Shown here: positions 22,775-31,264 of the stretch, piece after piece | How positions within the stretch are numbered: position 1 is the first letter of the stretch | Layout of the letters: the number at the start of each line of letters is the position of its first letter | NCBI GenBank assembly: GCA_947177105.1 | Contig: CAMWTF010000002.1 | Coordinates: 1 to 31,754 of the forward strand | Length of the DNA: 31,754 nucleotides | Direction: 5' to 3' | From: an uncultured Lachnospiraceae bacterium | Lineage (GTDB): Bacteria > Bacillota > Clostridia > Lachnospirales > Lachnospiraceae | The notes under the pieces: generated by a model | What the model was told of the DNA's origin: nothing | Database searches by the model: none | What the model saw: only the letters and a program-made list of their open reading frames with translations | Program-made: the position numbers and the translations under genes

Positions 22775-22888
22775 CCCAAAAAGAGAAAGCCAATATAAAA
22801 TTTTGACGGCAGGCTCAAGGAGATTCGTCACCGGCTTGCGGATTTGCCGGGAATCTATATTACGCTGATTAGGAGGGGCGACAGGATT

Positions 22889-23431
22889 ATGTGTGATGCA
22901 ATTAAGAAAATACGGATATTTACCATAGCGGATTTCAAGGAGGAAGAGGAGTGGCTTACGGAGATGCACCGGCTGGGCTGGAAATTGTCCGGCATGACGC
23001 CTCCCTGCTTTTTTTACTTTGAGAGGTGCGAACCGGAGGATGTGGTTTACCAGTTGGATTTCCGTAACAGGCGGGAGGGAGACGGGGCAGAGTACCGGCA
23101 GATGTTTCGGGATTGCGGCTGGGAGTATGTGGACAGCTGCATGAGCTTTCACTATTTTCGAAAGCCAGTCTCCCAGATGGAAGGGATGGAAGAGATTTTC
23201 AGTGACAATACCTCCCGAATTGACTTTCTGGGCAGGATCTGGAAGTGGCGGATGATGCCGATATTTGTGATACTTTTCGGATGTATTCTGCCCCAGATAC
23301 ATCAGGGTATCACGAAAAGGATTCCAATGGATATTTTTTTCTGGATATTTGTGGTGATGTTTCTGTTGTATCTGCGCCTGATTCTTTATGTAGGTATCAA
23401 GTTCTTTCGGATGCGGCGCAGTCTAAAATAG
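22889..23431 (+). CDS. DUF2812 domain membrane protein
   Basis: 180 residues from ATG 22889 (AGGAGGGG about 10 bases upstream). The N-terminal DUF2812 domain reads KKIRIFTIADFKEEEEWL, then a Trp-Leu/Gly pattern (MHRLGWKLSG), CFFYFERCEPEDVVYQLDF and FRDCGWEYVDS. Two transmembrane helices follow (about 125-143 and 150-170). PadR plus DUF2812 is a recurrent pair in Firmicutes; the function is not known. The frame upstream (about 22800-22888) reads like protein (GRLKEIRHRLADLPG), so a longer ancestor may have been cut. Confidence 0.82.
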   Translation: MCDAIKKIRIFTIADFKEEEEWLTEMHRLGWKLSGMTPPCFFYFERCEPEDVVYQLDFRNRREGDGAEYRQMFRDCGWEYVDSCMSFHYFRKPVSQMEGMEEIFSDNTSRIDFLGRIWKWRMMPIFVILFGCILPQIHQGITKRIPMDIFFWIFVVMFLLYLRLILYVGIKFFRMRRSLK

Positions 23432-23644
23432 GGCCGAGGGCAAGAATACAGATAAAAGGCGGGCATGACAGCGCGTTGATGCATATAAGCGGGCAGAAAA
23501 TATCGCTTATTTGCCACATGGAATATCTGTTTTACAAGGTGAAGCGGATTTGAAAATGTGCCAAAAGTGCGCGGAATACGGAAAGAAAATCTTTGTTGAA
23601 AAAAGGATTGCACGAAGAAAAGTTATTTAGTGCGGCATTTATGG

Positions 23645-23673
23645 TTTACATGAGAGGAACAGGGTTTTATAAT
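23645..23673 (+). promoter_or_regulatory. Promoter of the ABC exporter operon
   Basis: TTTACA, 17 bases, TATAAT. It leaves a 5' UTR of about 180 bases with the two-hairpin element. The rest of the 23432-23857 gap holds no gene I can support. Confidence 0.65.
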
Positions 23674-23781
23674 GGGTCTGGACACAGGAATGGACAGCTT
23701 AAGCGAGGCGGACCATTCTTGCGGGAGGGCCGTTTCCAATAGAACAGGCGGCGAAAAAATACATCCGCGGAATGAACCAGG

Positions 23782-23840
23782 TTTGGATGCCGCACATCCA
23801 AATACTGATTGACGCGATATCGCAGGTTCATCTGCGATAT
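23782..23840 (+). repeat. Two-hairpin RNA element, copy 2 (ABC operon 5' UTR)
   Basis: Hairpin 1 TTTGGATG (23782-23789), loop, CATCCAAA (23795-23802); linker TACTGATTG; hairpin 2 ATATCGCAG (23818-23826), six-base loop, CTGCGATAT (23832-23840). The linker is identical to copy 1. In hairpin 1 an A-T pair of copy 1 is replaced by G-C here. A Shine-Dalgarno AAAGGAG follows at 23846 for the ATPase gene. Confidence 0.65.
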
Positions 23841-23857
23841 ATGAGAAAGGAGTAAAC

Positions 23858-24856
23858 ATGTCATTAGAAGTGAAGAACCTAACCAAAAAATACGGGGAGA
23901 AGACGGTGGTGGACGGTTTGTCCTTCACGTTGGAAAAACCCGGTGTCTATGCGCTCTTGGGAACCAACGGCGCAGGTAAGACCACATCCATCCGCATGAT
24001 CCTGGGGATGCTGGCCAGCGACGGCGGCCAGGTGTTGTGGCAGGGAAAGCCTATGGACGCCATGCACATGAACGTAGGCTATCTGGCGGAGGAGAGAGGA
24101 TTGTATCCCAAGTATGAGCTGATGGACCAGCTGCTGTATTTTGCCAAGCTAAAGGGTGTGCCCAGAGATACCGCCAAGGAGCGAATCGCCTACTGGGCGG
24201 GACGCCTGGAGGTGGAGGAATATCTGTATCCCTCCAAGGCCAAAGGGAAAAAGGCGGAAAAGCCCAAGATGGCGGATCAGCTATCCAAAGGCAACCAGCA
24301 GAAGATCCAGCTGATGGCGGCGCTGTTGTCGGAGCCGGAACTGCTGATCCTGGATGAGCCCCTGAGCGGCCTGGACCCGGTGAACACGGATCTGTTCAAG
24401 GGGATCATCCGGGAGGAGATGGAAAAAGGGAAATACCTGATTATGTCCTCTCACCAGATGGCCACCATTGAGGAATTTTGCGAGGACATCACGATCTTGA
24501 ACAGGGGTAAGGCCGTTCTGCAGGGGAATCTGAATGAGATTAAGAGGAGTTATGGACGGGTGAACATGTTTGTAAAATGCGATCAGCCTTTTGAGGATAT
24601 CATCGAAAGACATGCCCTGCCCATCATCAATGACACTCCTGACGGAAAGCAGTTGAAAGTGAGCGGCGAGGGGCAGGCTCTGGATTTTTTGCAGGATCTG
24701 TTAAAGGAGCGGCGCCAGGTGGTGAAATTTGAACTGCGGGAGCCTTCCCTGCATGAAATTTTTATAGAGAAAGCGGGAACCGCCCAGGAGGAAGAGGCGT
24801 CCGATGCCGCGGATAGCCAGAAGGCGGAGAACGGAGGCAGTCATGAAGAGAAATGA
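23858..24856 (+). CDS. ABC transporter ATPase (NatA/CcmA type)
   Basis: 332 residues. Walker A GTNGAGKTT (residues 33-41), Q-loop around GYLAEERGLYPK, signature LSKGNQQKIQL, Walker B LLILDEPLSGLDP, switch His in IMSSHQM. The C-terminal 90 residues form the accessory domain seen in ABC-2 export ATPases, ending in a Glu/Ala/Ser-rich tail. An insertion of basic residues (AKGKKAEKPKMADQ) sits before the signature. The next gene overlaps by 14 bases, so it is one translationally coupled exporter. Substrate unknown; NatAB-like sodium or antimicrobial export are possibilities. Confidence 0.92.
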   Translation: MSLEVKNLTKKYGEKTVVDGLSFTLEKPGVYALLGTNGAGKTTSIRMILGMLASDGGQVLWQGKPMDAMHMNVGYLAEERGLYPKYELMDQLLYFAKLKGVPRDTAKERIAYWAGRLEVEEYLYPSKAKGKKAEKPKMADQLSKGNQQKIQLMAALLSEPELLILDEPLSGLDPVNTDLFKGIIREEMEKGKYLIMSSHQMATIEEFCEDITILNRGKAVLQGNLNEIKRSYGRVNMFVKCDQPFEDIIERHALPIINDTPDGKQLKVSGEGQALDFLQDLLKERRQVVKFELREPSLHEIFIEKAGTAQEEEASDAADSQKAENGGSHEEK

Positions 24857-26234
24857 GTATGCGGGCTGGAAGGAAGTATTTATCTTCTCGCTCAGACAGG
24901 AGATAAAGCAGAAGTCCTTCAGAGGCTTTCTGATACTGATGTGTCTGGTCATTCTGGCCGCCATGCCGGTGAGCTCATGGCTGCAGCACAGGGACCAGGA
25001 GCAGATAAAAGCCACAGAGGTAAGCCGTCTTACCGTTTATGACGAAACGGGACTGGGAATTGATTACAGCCAGGCTCTGGAGGGGGAGCGTTACAGCGGC
25101 GTACAGGTGACGGAGGCTTTGGGAGATGGTTTTGTGTCCCATGTGGAGGCTCTGGAAGAAAGCCAGGACAGCACGGAGATGATTGTGCATGTGACCTATG
25201 AGGAGGCGGGGTATTTTAACCTGACATTTGTGAAAGCAGCCACAGCGGACTTGAAGGATAAGGACTGTGAACAGCTTTCACAGGATTTTGAGAATTTTTT
25301 TCTGGACGCGCGGATTCGGGTGGTGGATGTGGATCAGGAGCAGCTTGACTTTATCAATCAGCCCGTGACAAGCCGGGTGGAATACACTACCCAGGAGGGG
25401 GAGATTACCCCCGAGGAGGACGGGGAAGGCATCTCCATGACCGAGTACTATGTGCTGCTGGCGGGGATCGTCATTGTCATGATGATCGTCAACATGGGAG
25501 GCGGGCAGATTGCCATGTCCATCGTGACGGAGAAGAGTACCAAAGTGGTGGAATACCTGATGATCAACGTGCGGCCCATGGCGCTGATTGTGGGGAAAAT
25601 CCTGGCGGCGCTGACCACAGTGTTGATACAGTTTGCCGCCTTCGGTGTCAGCTATCTGCTCTCCGGGGAAATCAGTAAGCTGATCTTCGGAAGTGCCCAG
25701 AGCGGCGCGGAGACGGAGCAGATGTCAGGAATCATGGAGCTGTTTGCCCATGTCAATGGGGGTACCCTGCTGCTGGCGGCAGCCATGATCCTTGTGGGTG
25801 TGTTGTTTTTCAGTATTGTGGCAGGATTGGCGGGAGCCTCTGTCAGCAGGATGGAGGAGATGGCGGAGGGCCTCAAGATCTACCAGATGCTGCTGGTGGT
25901 GGGAGCCTACGTGGGGATTTTCCTGTGTATTATGCAGATGCTGGGCAAGGTCAGCGATGTGGTGGTAAATATCTGCTGTATTCTGCCTCTGTCGGCCCCC
26001 TTTGTCATGCCGGCCAATCTGCTGCTGGGCAAAGTGGGTGTAGTTACGGGCCTGGTGAGTCTGGCGGTGGTGATGGTCTGCACGGCGGCGCTGTTTTCCT
26101 TTACCGCCAAGGTGTATGAGTCCATGATCTTTTATAACGGCAATGTATTAAAATTGAAGGACATCCTGCAGATTGCGAAAAACCGCCGGGTGGCTGCGGA
26201 AGGCGTGAGAAAGGAGGACGGACATCATGAATAA
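24843..26234 (+). CDS. ABC-2 type permease, first subunit
   Basis: 463 residues from ATG 24843 (GGAGG upstream, within the ATPase 3' end). NatB/YhaP-like plan: a first transmembrane helix at about 25-45 (LILMCLVILAAMPVSSW), an extracytoplasmic domain of about 160 residues, then five or six helices. The conserved core after helix 2 reads GGGQIAMSIVTEKSTKVVEYL. An amphipathic stretch before the last helix pair is typical. It overlaps the second permease gene by eight bases. Confidence 0.88.
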   Translation: MKRNEYAGWKEVFIFSLRQEIKQKSFRGFLILMCLVILAAMPVSSWLQHRDQEQIKATEVSRLTVYDETGLGIDYSQALEGERYSGVQVTEALGDGFVSHVEALEESQDSTEMIVHVTYEEAGYFNLTFVKAATADLKDKDCEQLSQDFENFFLDARIRVVDVDQEQLDFINQPVTSRVEYTTQEGEITPEEDGEGISMTEYYVLLAGIVIVMMIVNMGGGQIAMSIVTEKSTKVVEYLMINVRPMALIVGKILAALTTVLIQFAAFGVSYLLSGEISKLIFGSAQSGAETEQMSGIMELFAHVNGGTLLLAAAMILVGVLFFSIVAGLAGASVSRMEEMAEGLKIYQMLLVVGAYVGIFLCIMQMLGKVSDVVVNICCILPLSAPFVMPANLLLGKVGVVTGLVSLAVVMVCTAALFSFTAKVYESMIFYNGNVLKLKDILQIAKNRRVAAEGVRKEDGHHE

Positions 26235-27558
26235 AGGAATGTTCAGCGGTTGGCGGGATGTGTTCTTGTTTACCATCAGGCAGGCCACCGGGAAGAAGTT
26301 CCGAAGCGTAACAATAGGACTGGCCCTGGTGATGCTGGTGGCCGGGGTGGCTGTCAGTACCATTATGGCTTTTGTCCAGAAAAAGGAGGACGGCAAACTT
26401 TCTCCTATAGGGCAGGTCTATGTGGTGGACAACAGCGAACTGGAAGTACTATATCTGGAAGGCTTCGGGGCAAGATATGGGGATACTTTTCCGGATATCT
26501 CTTTTGTGGAGGCACAGCAGCCGGTGGAAGAGCTGGCCGTGACGCTGGGAGAGCGGGAGCCGGAGAGTGTGATCCTGGAGATTGGCCGTACTGCGGAAGG
26601 GTACCTGCTGACAGTGGTATTGCCCTACGGCAGTGAGATAGACAAGGAGGACGCGGAGGATCTGTGTGAGGCTTTCGCGTCTGTCATGGAGCAGAGCAAG
26701 CTGCTTTCCTCGGGCATACCTATGGAAAGACTGGTATTGGCCATGAGCGGCGTACAGTCCAGCCAGCTGGACGCAGGGGAGGAAGAGCGCAGTATAGGGG
26801 AACAGATGGTGGCTATGCTGGCCCCCATGCTCATCATATTTTTCATGTATTTTATGACGCTGATGTATGGCATGAGCGTGGGAAATGCTGTCAGTGTGGA
26901 GAAGTGCTCCAAGCTGATGGAGATGATGCTCACGCTGACCAGGCCCTATGGACTGATTTTTGGCAAGGTCCTGGCGATGACCGTGACGGCCATCGGCCAG
27001 ATTCTGCTGTGGCTCGGCTGTCTGGTGGGTGGATTTTTCCTGGGGCATGGAATTGCGGGGGCGGTAATCTATCCGGATTATCACAATGTGCTGCTGGAGA
27101 TATTTATCCTGCTCAAGGGCCAGGTGGGCAGCACGGCCTTTACCCCTGGGGCTATAGCGCTGGCGGTATTTACGCTCTGTCTGTCTTTCCTGTTTTATTG
27201 CATGTTGGCGGGACTTATCGCTTCCTTTGCCAGCAAGGCGGAGGAACTGGGCCAGGTCATGAGCTTTTACCAGCTGTCCATGATTGCCGGGTTCTTTGGA
27301 GCCTATATGCTGCCGCTGCAGGAGAAGGACTGGCTCAACACAATCCTGCGGATTGTGCCTCTTACCAGCGCCTACATGCTCCCGGGAGATATCCTGGTGA
27401 GCAACGTGACGGTGCCGGAAGGGTTGCTGTTTGTGGCGGTTCTGATGGTGTTTACCGCTGTTTTAGTGGTGCTTACCGGCCGGATCTACCGAAACCAATT
27501 GTTCTACCGCGGCAAGAGCTTGAAAGAGCGTCTGCGCCGGAAGACGAGAGAAGCGTAG
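26227..27558 (+). CDS. ABC-2 type permease, second subunit
   Basis: 443 residues; GGAGG precedes ATG. Same architecture as the preceding permease: helix 1 (VTIGLALVMLVAGVAVS), extracytoplasmic domain, then the membrane core starting at SVGNAVSVEKCSKLMEMML. Pairwise similarity in the core suggests the two arose by duplication and now form a heterodimer with one ATPase dimer. It ends 60 bases before a strong terminator. Confidence 0.88.
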   Translation: MNKGMFSGWRDVFLFTIRQATGKKFRSVTIGLALVMLVAGVAVSTIMAFVQKKEDGKLSPIGQVYVVDNSELEVLYLEGFGARYGDTFPDISFVEAQQPVEELAVTLGEREPESVILEIGRTAEGYLLTVVLPYGSEIDKEDAEDLCEAFASVMEQSKLLSSGIPMERLVLAMSGVQSSQLDAGEEERSIGEQMVAMLAPMLIIFFMYFMTLMYGMSVGNAVSVEKCSKLMEMMLTLTRPYGLIFGKVLAMTVTAIGQILLWLGCLVGGFFLGHGIAGAVIYPDYHNVLLEIFILLKGQVGSTAFTPGAIALAVFTLCLSFLFYCMLAGLIASFASKAEELGQVMSFYQLSMIAGFFGAYMLPLQEKDWLNTILRIVPLTSAYMLPGDILVSNVTVPEGLLFVAVLMVFTAVLVVLTGRIYRNQLFYRGKSLKERLRRKTREA

Positions 27559-27618
27559 TGTAAGATGGGTCCTGTAGAAGTGGGCATACATGAGCTGCCA
27601 TATGAGGATATAGGAAAG

Positions 27619-27652
27619 GCCCCGGGGCATGAGATGTGCCCTCGGGGCTTTT
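27619..27652 (+). terminator. Terminator of the ABC exporter operon
   Basis: GCCCCGGGG (27619-27627) pairs with CCCTCGGGGC (27639-27648) with one bulge, followed by TTTT. It ends the operon. Confidence 0.75.
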
Positions 27653-27769
27653 CCATGTCTTGCGGCGCAGAGGTTATCTTGAATTACGAAAAGTATGTAT
27701 GTGTGGGGCGGACAAATGTATCGTATAGAAAGAAAAGACAGAAAAAAGCTAAATTTACTGAAAAAGTAT

Positions 27770-27797
27770 TTGACAAATACGCCAAAGTGAATATAAT
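27770..27797 (+). promoter_or_regulatory. Strong promoter of a solitary small-ORF unit
   Basis: TTGACA, 16 bases, TATAAT, both boxes at full consensus. A CACCGC/GCGGGTG hairpin lies near the start of the transcript. Confidence 0.75.
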
Positions 27798-27840
27798 TGG
27801 GAGAAAGCACCGCAGTGCGGGTGGGAAAGGAGAGCATGGT

Positions 27841-27987
27841 ATGAGACAGTCTTGGGGATATCTGAATAGTGAATGTTTGATGCAGTCCGCTGGTGAGCCG
27901 TCTGTCTTTTTTGCGTATTCCTACTTTCAGGAACTGGCCATGCAGATACCTATTCCCGCCAAATTACTGATATCAGAATCTCCCTGA
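27841..27987 (+). CDS. Orphan 48-residue peptide with its own promoter and terminator
   Basis: ATG with AAAGGAGAG 9 bases upstream; 48 codons. The peptide has two aromatic-rich stretches (SVFFAYSYF) and a single Cys (LNSECLMQS), no signal sequence and no TM helix. No family recognised. A consensus promoter lies 44 bases ahead and a strong terminator 34 bases behind, so the unit is discrete. The transcript may equally act as a small RNA: ATATCTGA near 27857 and GATATCAGA near 27968 can pair. I favour a real unit but am unsure that the peptide is the product. Confidence 0.5.
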   Translation: MRQSWGYLNSECLMQSAGEPSVFFAYSYFQELAMQIPIPAKLLISESP

Positions 27988-28021
27988 AAGGGGAAACTAA
28001 TTTGGGAAACATGTATTTTAG

Positions 28022-28055
28022 GGTATCTGTATAGACGTATACAGGTGCCTTTTTT
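28022..28055 (+). terminator. Terminator of the small-ORF unit
   Basis: GGTATCTGTATA (28022-28033), GACG, TATACAGGTGCC (28038-28049), then TTTTTTG. Twelve pairs with two G-U wobbles. Confidence 0.85.
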
Positions 28056-28166
28056 GTTTCCCGGGAACGGACATGCGCAGTCGTTTCCAAAGATGGAAAG
28101 CAGGAATGTCATCGGTTGCCTGCGGCATATGGGCGGGGATCGGGCGGCAGGACAGAAGGAGGGAGC

Positions 28167-28967
28167 ATGAATTATCTGGAAGAGTATTACAGCAATTATG
28201 ACGAGGAGGGGCGGTTATTGTCCCAGCATGGCCAGGTGGAATATATTACCACTATGACTTATATCCATAGATATCTGGAGGAGCGAAAGGCGCAGCGGGA
28301 GCCGGGACAACTCCGGATTCTGGAGGTAGGGGCAGGGACAGGGCGGTACAGCCTGGCCCTGGCCGGGGAAGGCTATACGGTGGATGCCGTGGAACTCACG
28401 GAGCACAACCTGGGGATTCTTTGCAGCAAGATTACGGAGAAGATGCAGATTACAGCTGTACAGGGCAATGCGCTTGATTTGTCTCGGTATGAGGAGAACA
28501 CTTTCGATCTGGTATTGGTGCTGGGGCCGCTGTATCATCTGTATACCAGAGAGGAACAACTGCAGGCCCTGCGGGAGGCGGTGCGTGTGGCCAGACCTGG
28601 CGGGTATGTGTTTGCGGCCTACTGCATGAACGAATCGGTGGTACTCCAATATGAGTTTCTGGGCGGGCATATAAAGGAGGACATGACATCCGGGAAATTA
28701 ACCGCAGATTACCATTGTCTGTCCCAGCCGGAGGATCTGTTCGTGATGATGCGGAAGGAAGAGATTGAAGCGCTGACACAGCAGCTGCCCGTGGAACGCA
28801 GGGCGTTGCTAGCTACAGATGGAGCCACCAGATACATGCGGGAATTAGTGGATGCCATGGACCAGGAAACCTTTGCCCGATGGGTGGAGTATCATCTGCT
28901 GACCTGCGAGCGTCAGGATCTAATTGGGGCTACGAATCACAGCCTGGATATTTTGCGGAAAAAATAA
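28167..28967 (+). CDS. Class I SAM-dependent methyltransferase
   Basis: 266 residues from ATG 28167 (AAGGAGGGAG upstream; the open frame starts earlier without a ribosome site). Rossmann core: motif I ILEVGAGTGRYSLAL (about 55), the acidic end of strand 2 VDAVELTEH, FDLVLVLGPLYHL as post-motif, RPGGYVFAAYC. A C-terminal extension with DQETFARWVEYHLLTCERQ is like methyltransferases annotated as class I / UbiE type in Clostridia. Substrate unknown. The acetyltransferase gene follows at 56 bases. Confidence 0.88.
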   Translation: MNYLEEYYSNYDEEGRLLSQHGQVEYITTMTYIHRYLEERKAQREPGQLRILEVGAGTGRYSLALAGEGYTVDAVELTEHNLGILCSKITEKMQITAVQGNALDLSRYEENTFDLVLVLGPLYHLYTREEQLQALREAVRVARPGGYVFAAYCMNESVVLQYEFLGGHIKEDMTSGKLTADYHCLSQPEDLFVMMRKEEIEALTQQLPVERRALLATDGATRYMRELVDAMDQETFARWVEYHLLTCERQDLIGATNHSLDILRKK

Positions 28968-29023
28968 GCACATGGAAACGGCGCCCACTGCGGGGTGCGG
29001 AACTCTTAATAAGGAGAGATTGT

Positions 29024-29560
29024 ATGAATACACCTATTTTGGAGACAGAGAGATTGATTTTGCGGCCTATCACGCTGGCGGATGCCGAGGAGATCTTCCA
29101 CAACTGGACCAGCGACCCGGACGTGGCCAGGTATATGGCCTACAGTACCCATGAAAATGTGGGAGTCACCCAGGAGTGGCTCCGAATGGTGGAGGCCAAC
29201 AGGGGATTGCCCACTGTTTTTGACTGGGGCTTTGTGAGAAAAAGTGACGGCAGACTCATCGGCAGCGGCGGTATATATTATAAGGAAGATTCGGGTATGT
29301 TCGAGCTGGGTTATAACATCATGAAGGAATGTTGGCATCAGGGCTATACCACCGAGGCGGCCCGGGAGATGGTGCGCTTTGCCGTAGAGGAGCTGGGCCA
29401 GACCCGTCTTGGCTGCAATCATGTGGTGGAGAATGTAAACTCCGGCAAAGTTATGATGAAGGTGGGCTTTCACCGGATAGGGAAGAGACCGTGGGTGAGC
29501 CTTGACGGTACGAAGCAAGCAGAGTGTTATGTGTACCTGTATGAGAAAGATGTAAAATAA
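29024..29560 (+). CDS. GNAT-family N-acetyltransferase (RimJ/RimL type)
   Basis: 178 residues from ATG 29024 (AAGGAGAG, five-base spacing); an upstream open stretch to 28880 overlaps the methyltransferase and is not used. ILETERLILRPITLADAEEIF is the RimJ/RimL start; ELGYNIMKECWHQGYTTEAA is the acetyl-CoA pyrophosphate loop (Q/R-x-x-G-x-G/A, here HQGYTT); CNHVVENVNSGKVMMKVGF is motif B. Acceptor unknown; relatives acetylate ribosomal protein N-termini, peptides or small amines. Confidence 0.9.
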   Translation: MNTPILETERLILRPITLADAEEIFHNWTSDPDVARYMAYSTHENVGVTQEWLRMVEANRGLPTVFDWGFVRKSDGRLIGSGGIYYKEDSGMFELGYNIMKECWHQGYTTEAAREMVRFAVEELGQTRLGCNHVVENVNSGKVMMKVGFHRIGKRPWVSLDGTKQAECYVYLYEKDVK

Positions 29561-29571
29561 ATTATAATAAG

Positions 29572-29608
29572 CCCTGCTCCTTGTCTTTCGTATAAGGAGC
29601 AGGGGTTG
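29572..29608 (+). terminator. Terminator after the acetyltransferase
   Basis: CCCTGCTCCTT (29572-29582), loop, AAGGAGCAGGG (29594-29604), followed by GTTGTTCC. Confidence 0.7.
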
Positions 29609-29797
29609 TTCCGTTTTATTTCCCCTGGCAACAGCGCTTAAGCCAGGGGCAGAGTCTGCTGGTATCTTCTGCAAATCAAACGCAAAAATTACCCTTTTTC
29701 CAGCTTTTTTCTTCTTGCCTAATGGCACTAGAGATTGTAAGTTTAATGTAAGTAATTGTCTCTATATATTGCTGAATTATTTAGGGGGGAGATAAAA

Positions 29798-31240
29798 ATG
29801 GGCGTGATAGTGTGTAATGCTGCGCCGCAGGGAATTGCCTTGCAGCAGGATTATAATGTGAGGGTGAGGGCCTGCGGTCAGGAGCAATGGCATGTTCTGG
29901 ACTGCTATCAGGTGTGGGTGGATATGCATGAAAAGCGCGCGGCCTCCATGGCTTGTTTTGATTTTTCGGACCGGGTGGAGGTGGAAATCACCTGCCCGAA
30001 GCTCTTTTTCATCTACCAGGTTGACGTGCGGCCGTTATCTGCCGGGATTAAGGCGGAATATGACGCAAAGACAATACGTTTTACGCTGGATCGTCCGCAG
30101 AAGCTGTCTGTAGAGGTAAACAAGGAGCGTTTTCACAATCTGCATTTGTTTGCCAGGGCGCTGCAGGAGGATATACCGGATCCCGACCACGAGATGACCT
30201 TGTTTCTTCCGGGCAGGAAGGGCGGCGCCGCTCTGTATCGTATGGAGGAGTTGATATCCCGGATAGAGAAGATGCCGGCTGGTAGGACAGTATATTTTGG
30301 GTCGGGCCTTCATTATCTTGAGGAATGTACCATGCGGATACCCTCGCATACCAACGTTTATCTGGCCGAAGGGGCGGTCCTGGTGGGATCGCTTATCGTG
30401 AGCAGGGCAGAGAACATACGGATTTTCGGTCGGGGGTGTCTGTGGCTTTCCCGTTTTGAGCGTTTTACAGGGCTGTGTGCCATCCGCGTCAGCCATGGGA
30501 AAAACATCCGGGTAGAGGGGATCCATCTGCTGAATCCGCCCCATTACAGTGTCTATATCGGAGGATCGGAGGGGGTAAGGGTTCAGGACATTGCCGCGTT
30601 CAGCTGTGAGGGATGGTCTGACGGCATAGATATCATGAGCAGCCGGGACATTATGATAAAGGATTGTTTCCTGCGCACCTCTGACGACTGCATCGCCATC
30701 TACGGACGAAGGTGGGAGTACAACGGGGATAGCCGTGATATCTATGTGAACGGGTGCGTACTCTGGGCGGATGTAGCTCATCCCACCAATATAGGAACTC
30801 ATGGAGACTATGAGAACGACGGAAATATACTGGAAAAAATTCGCTTTGCAAATATGGATATCCTGGAGCACAGAGAACACCAGACGAATTATTTGGGCTG
30901 TTTGACCATCAATGCAGGGGATAAAAATACGGTGAGAGATGTGTGCTATGAGGATATCCGGATAGAGCCTTTTGTACATGGAAAGATTTTAGATATCCAG
31001 GTGAAATGCAATCCGGATTATAACCCGGCGCCAGGAAAAAGGATTGAACACATCACATTGAAGGACATCTGCTATACGGGCGCCGGGGAAGTTCCATCCT
31101 GTATCCGGGGCTATGGTGAAGACGGAAAAGTATCAGACGTCCTGCTGGAAAATCTATTTGTCCGTGGGAGGAAGGCGCAGACACTGGAGGAAGCCGGAAT
31201 TGATGTGGGACCATTTGCGGAAAATATTCGGATTAACTAA
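29798..31240 (+). CDS. Glycoside hydrolase family 28-like (polygalacturonase-type) enzyme
   Basis: 480 residues from ATG 29798 (GGGGGGAG, eight-base spacing). An N-terminal beta domain of about 120 residues is followed by a right-handed parallel beta-helix. GH28 residues are in place: SDGID (Asp275, Asp278), TSDDCIAI (Asp296, Asp297), GTHGD (His335). The final RIK is not evident (LDIQVKC instead), so the substrate may differ from plain pectin. No signal peptide is seen, so it acts inside the cell on imported oligosaccharides. A YesN-like regulator gene follows at 24 bases. Confidence 0.88.
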   Translation: MGVIVCNAAPQGIALQQDYNVRVRACGQEQWHVLDCYQVWVDMHEKRAASMACFDFSDRVEVEITCPKLFFIYQVDVRPLSAGIKAEYDAKTIRFTLDRPQKLSVEVNKERFHNLHLFARALQEDIPDPDHEMTLFLPGRKGGAALYRMEELISRIEKMPAGRTVYFGSGLHYLEECTMRIPSHTNVYLAEGAVLVGSLIVSRAENIRIFGRGCLWLSRFERFTGLCAIRVSHGKNIRVEGIHLLNPPHYSVYIGGSEGVRVQDIAAFSCEGWSDGIDIMSSRDIMIKDCFLRTSDDCIAIYGRRWEYNGDSRDIYVNGCVLWADVAHPTNIGTHGDYENDGNILEKIRFANMDILEHREHQTNYLGCLTINAGDKNTVRDVCYEDIRIEPFVHGKILDIQVKCNPDYNPAPGKRIEHITLKDICYTGAGEVPSCIRGYGEDGKVSDVLLENLFVRGRKAQTLEEAGIDVGPFAENIRIN

Positions 31241-31264
31241 AACAACTTTAAACAGGAGACGGTT

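Noticed and set aside
27565..27840. Upstream extension of the 48-residue ORF to 140 codons
   Set aside because: The extension would cross the operon terminator and the consensus promoter; ATG 27841 has the ribosome site.
28880..29023. Longer N-terminus for the acetyltransferase
   Set aside because: It overlaps the methyltransferase and does not look like protein; ATG 29024 has the ribosome site and begins the family's first strand.
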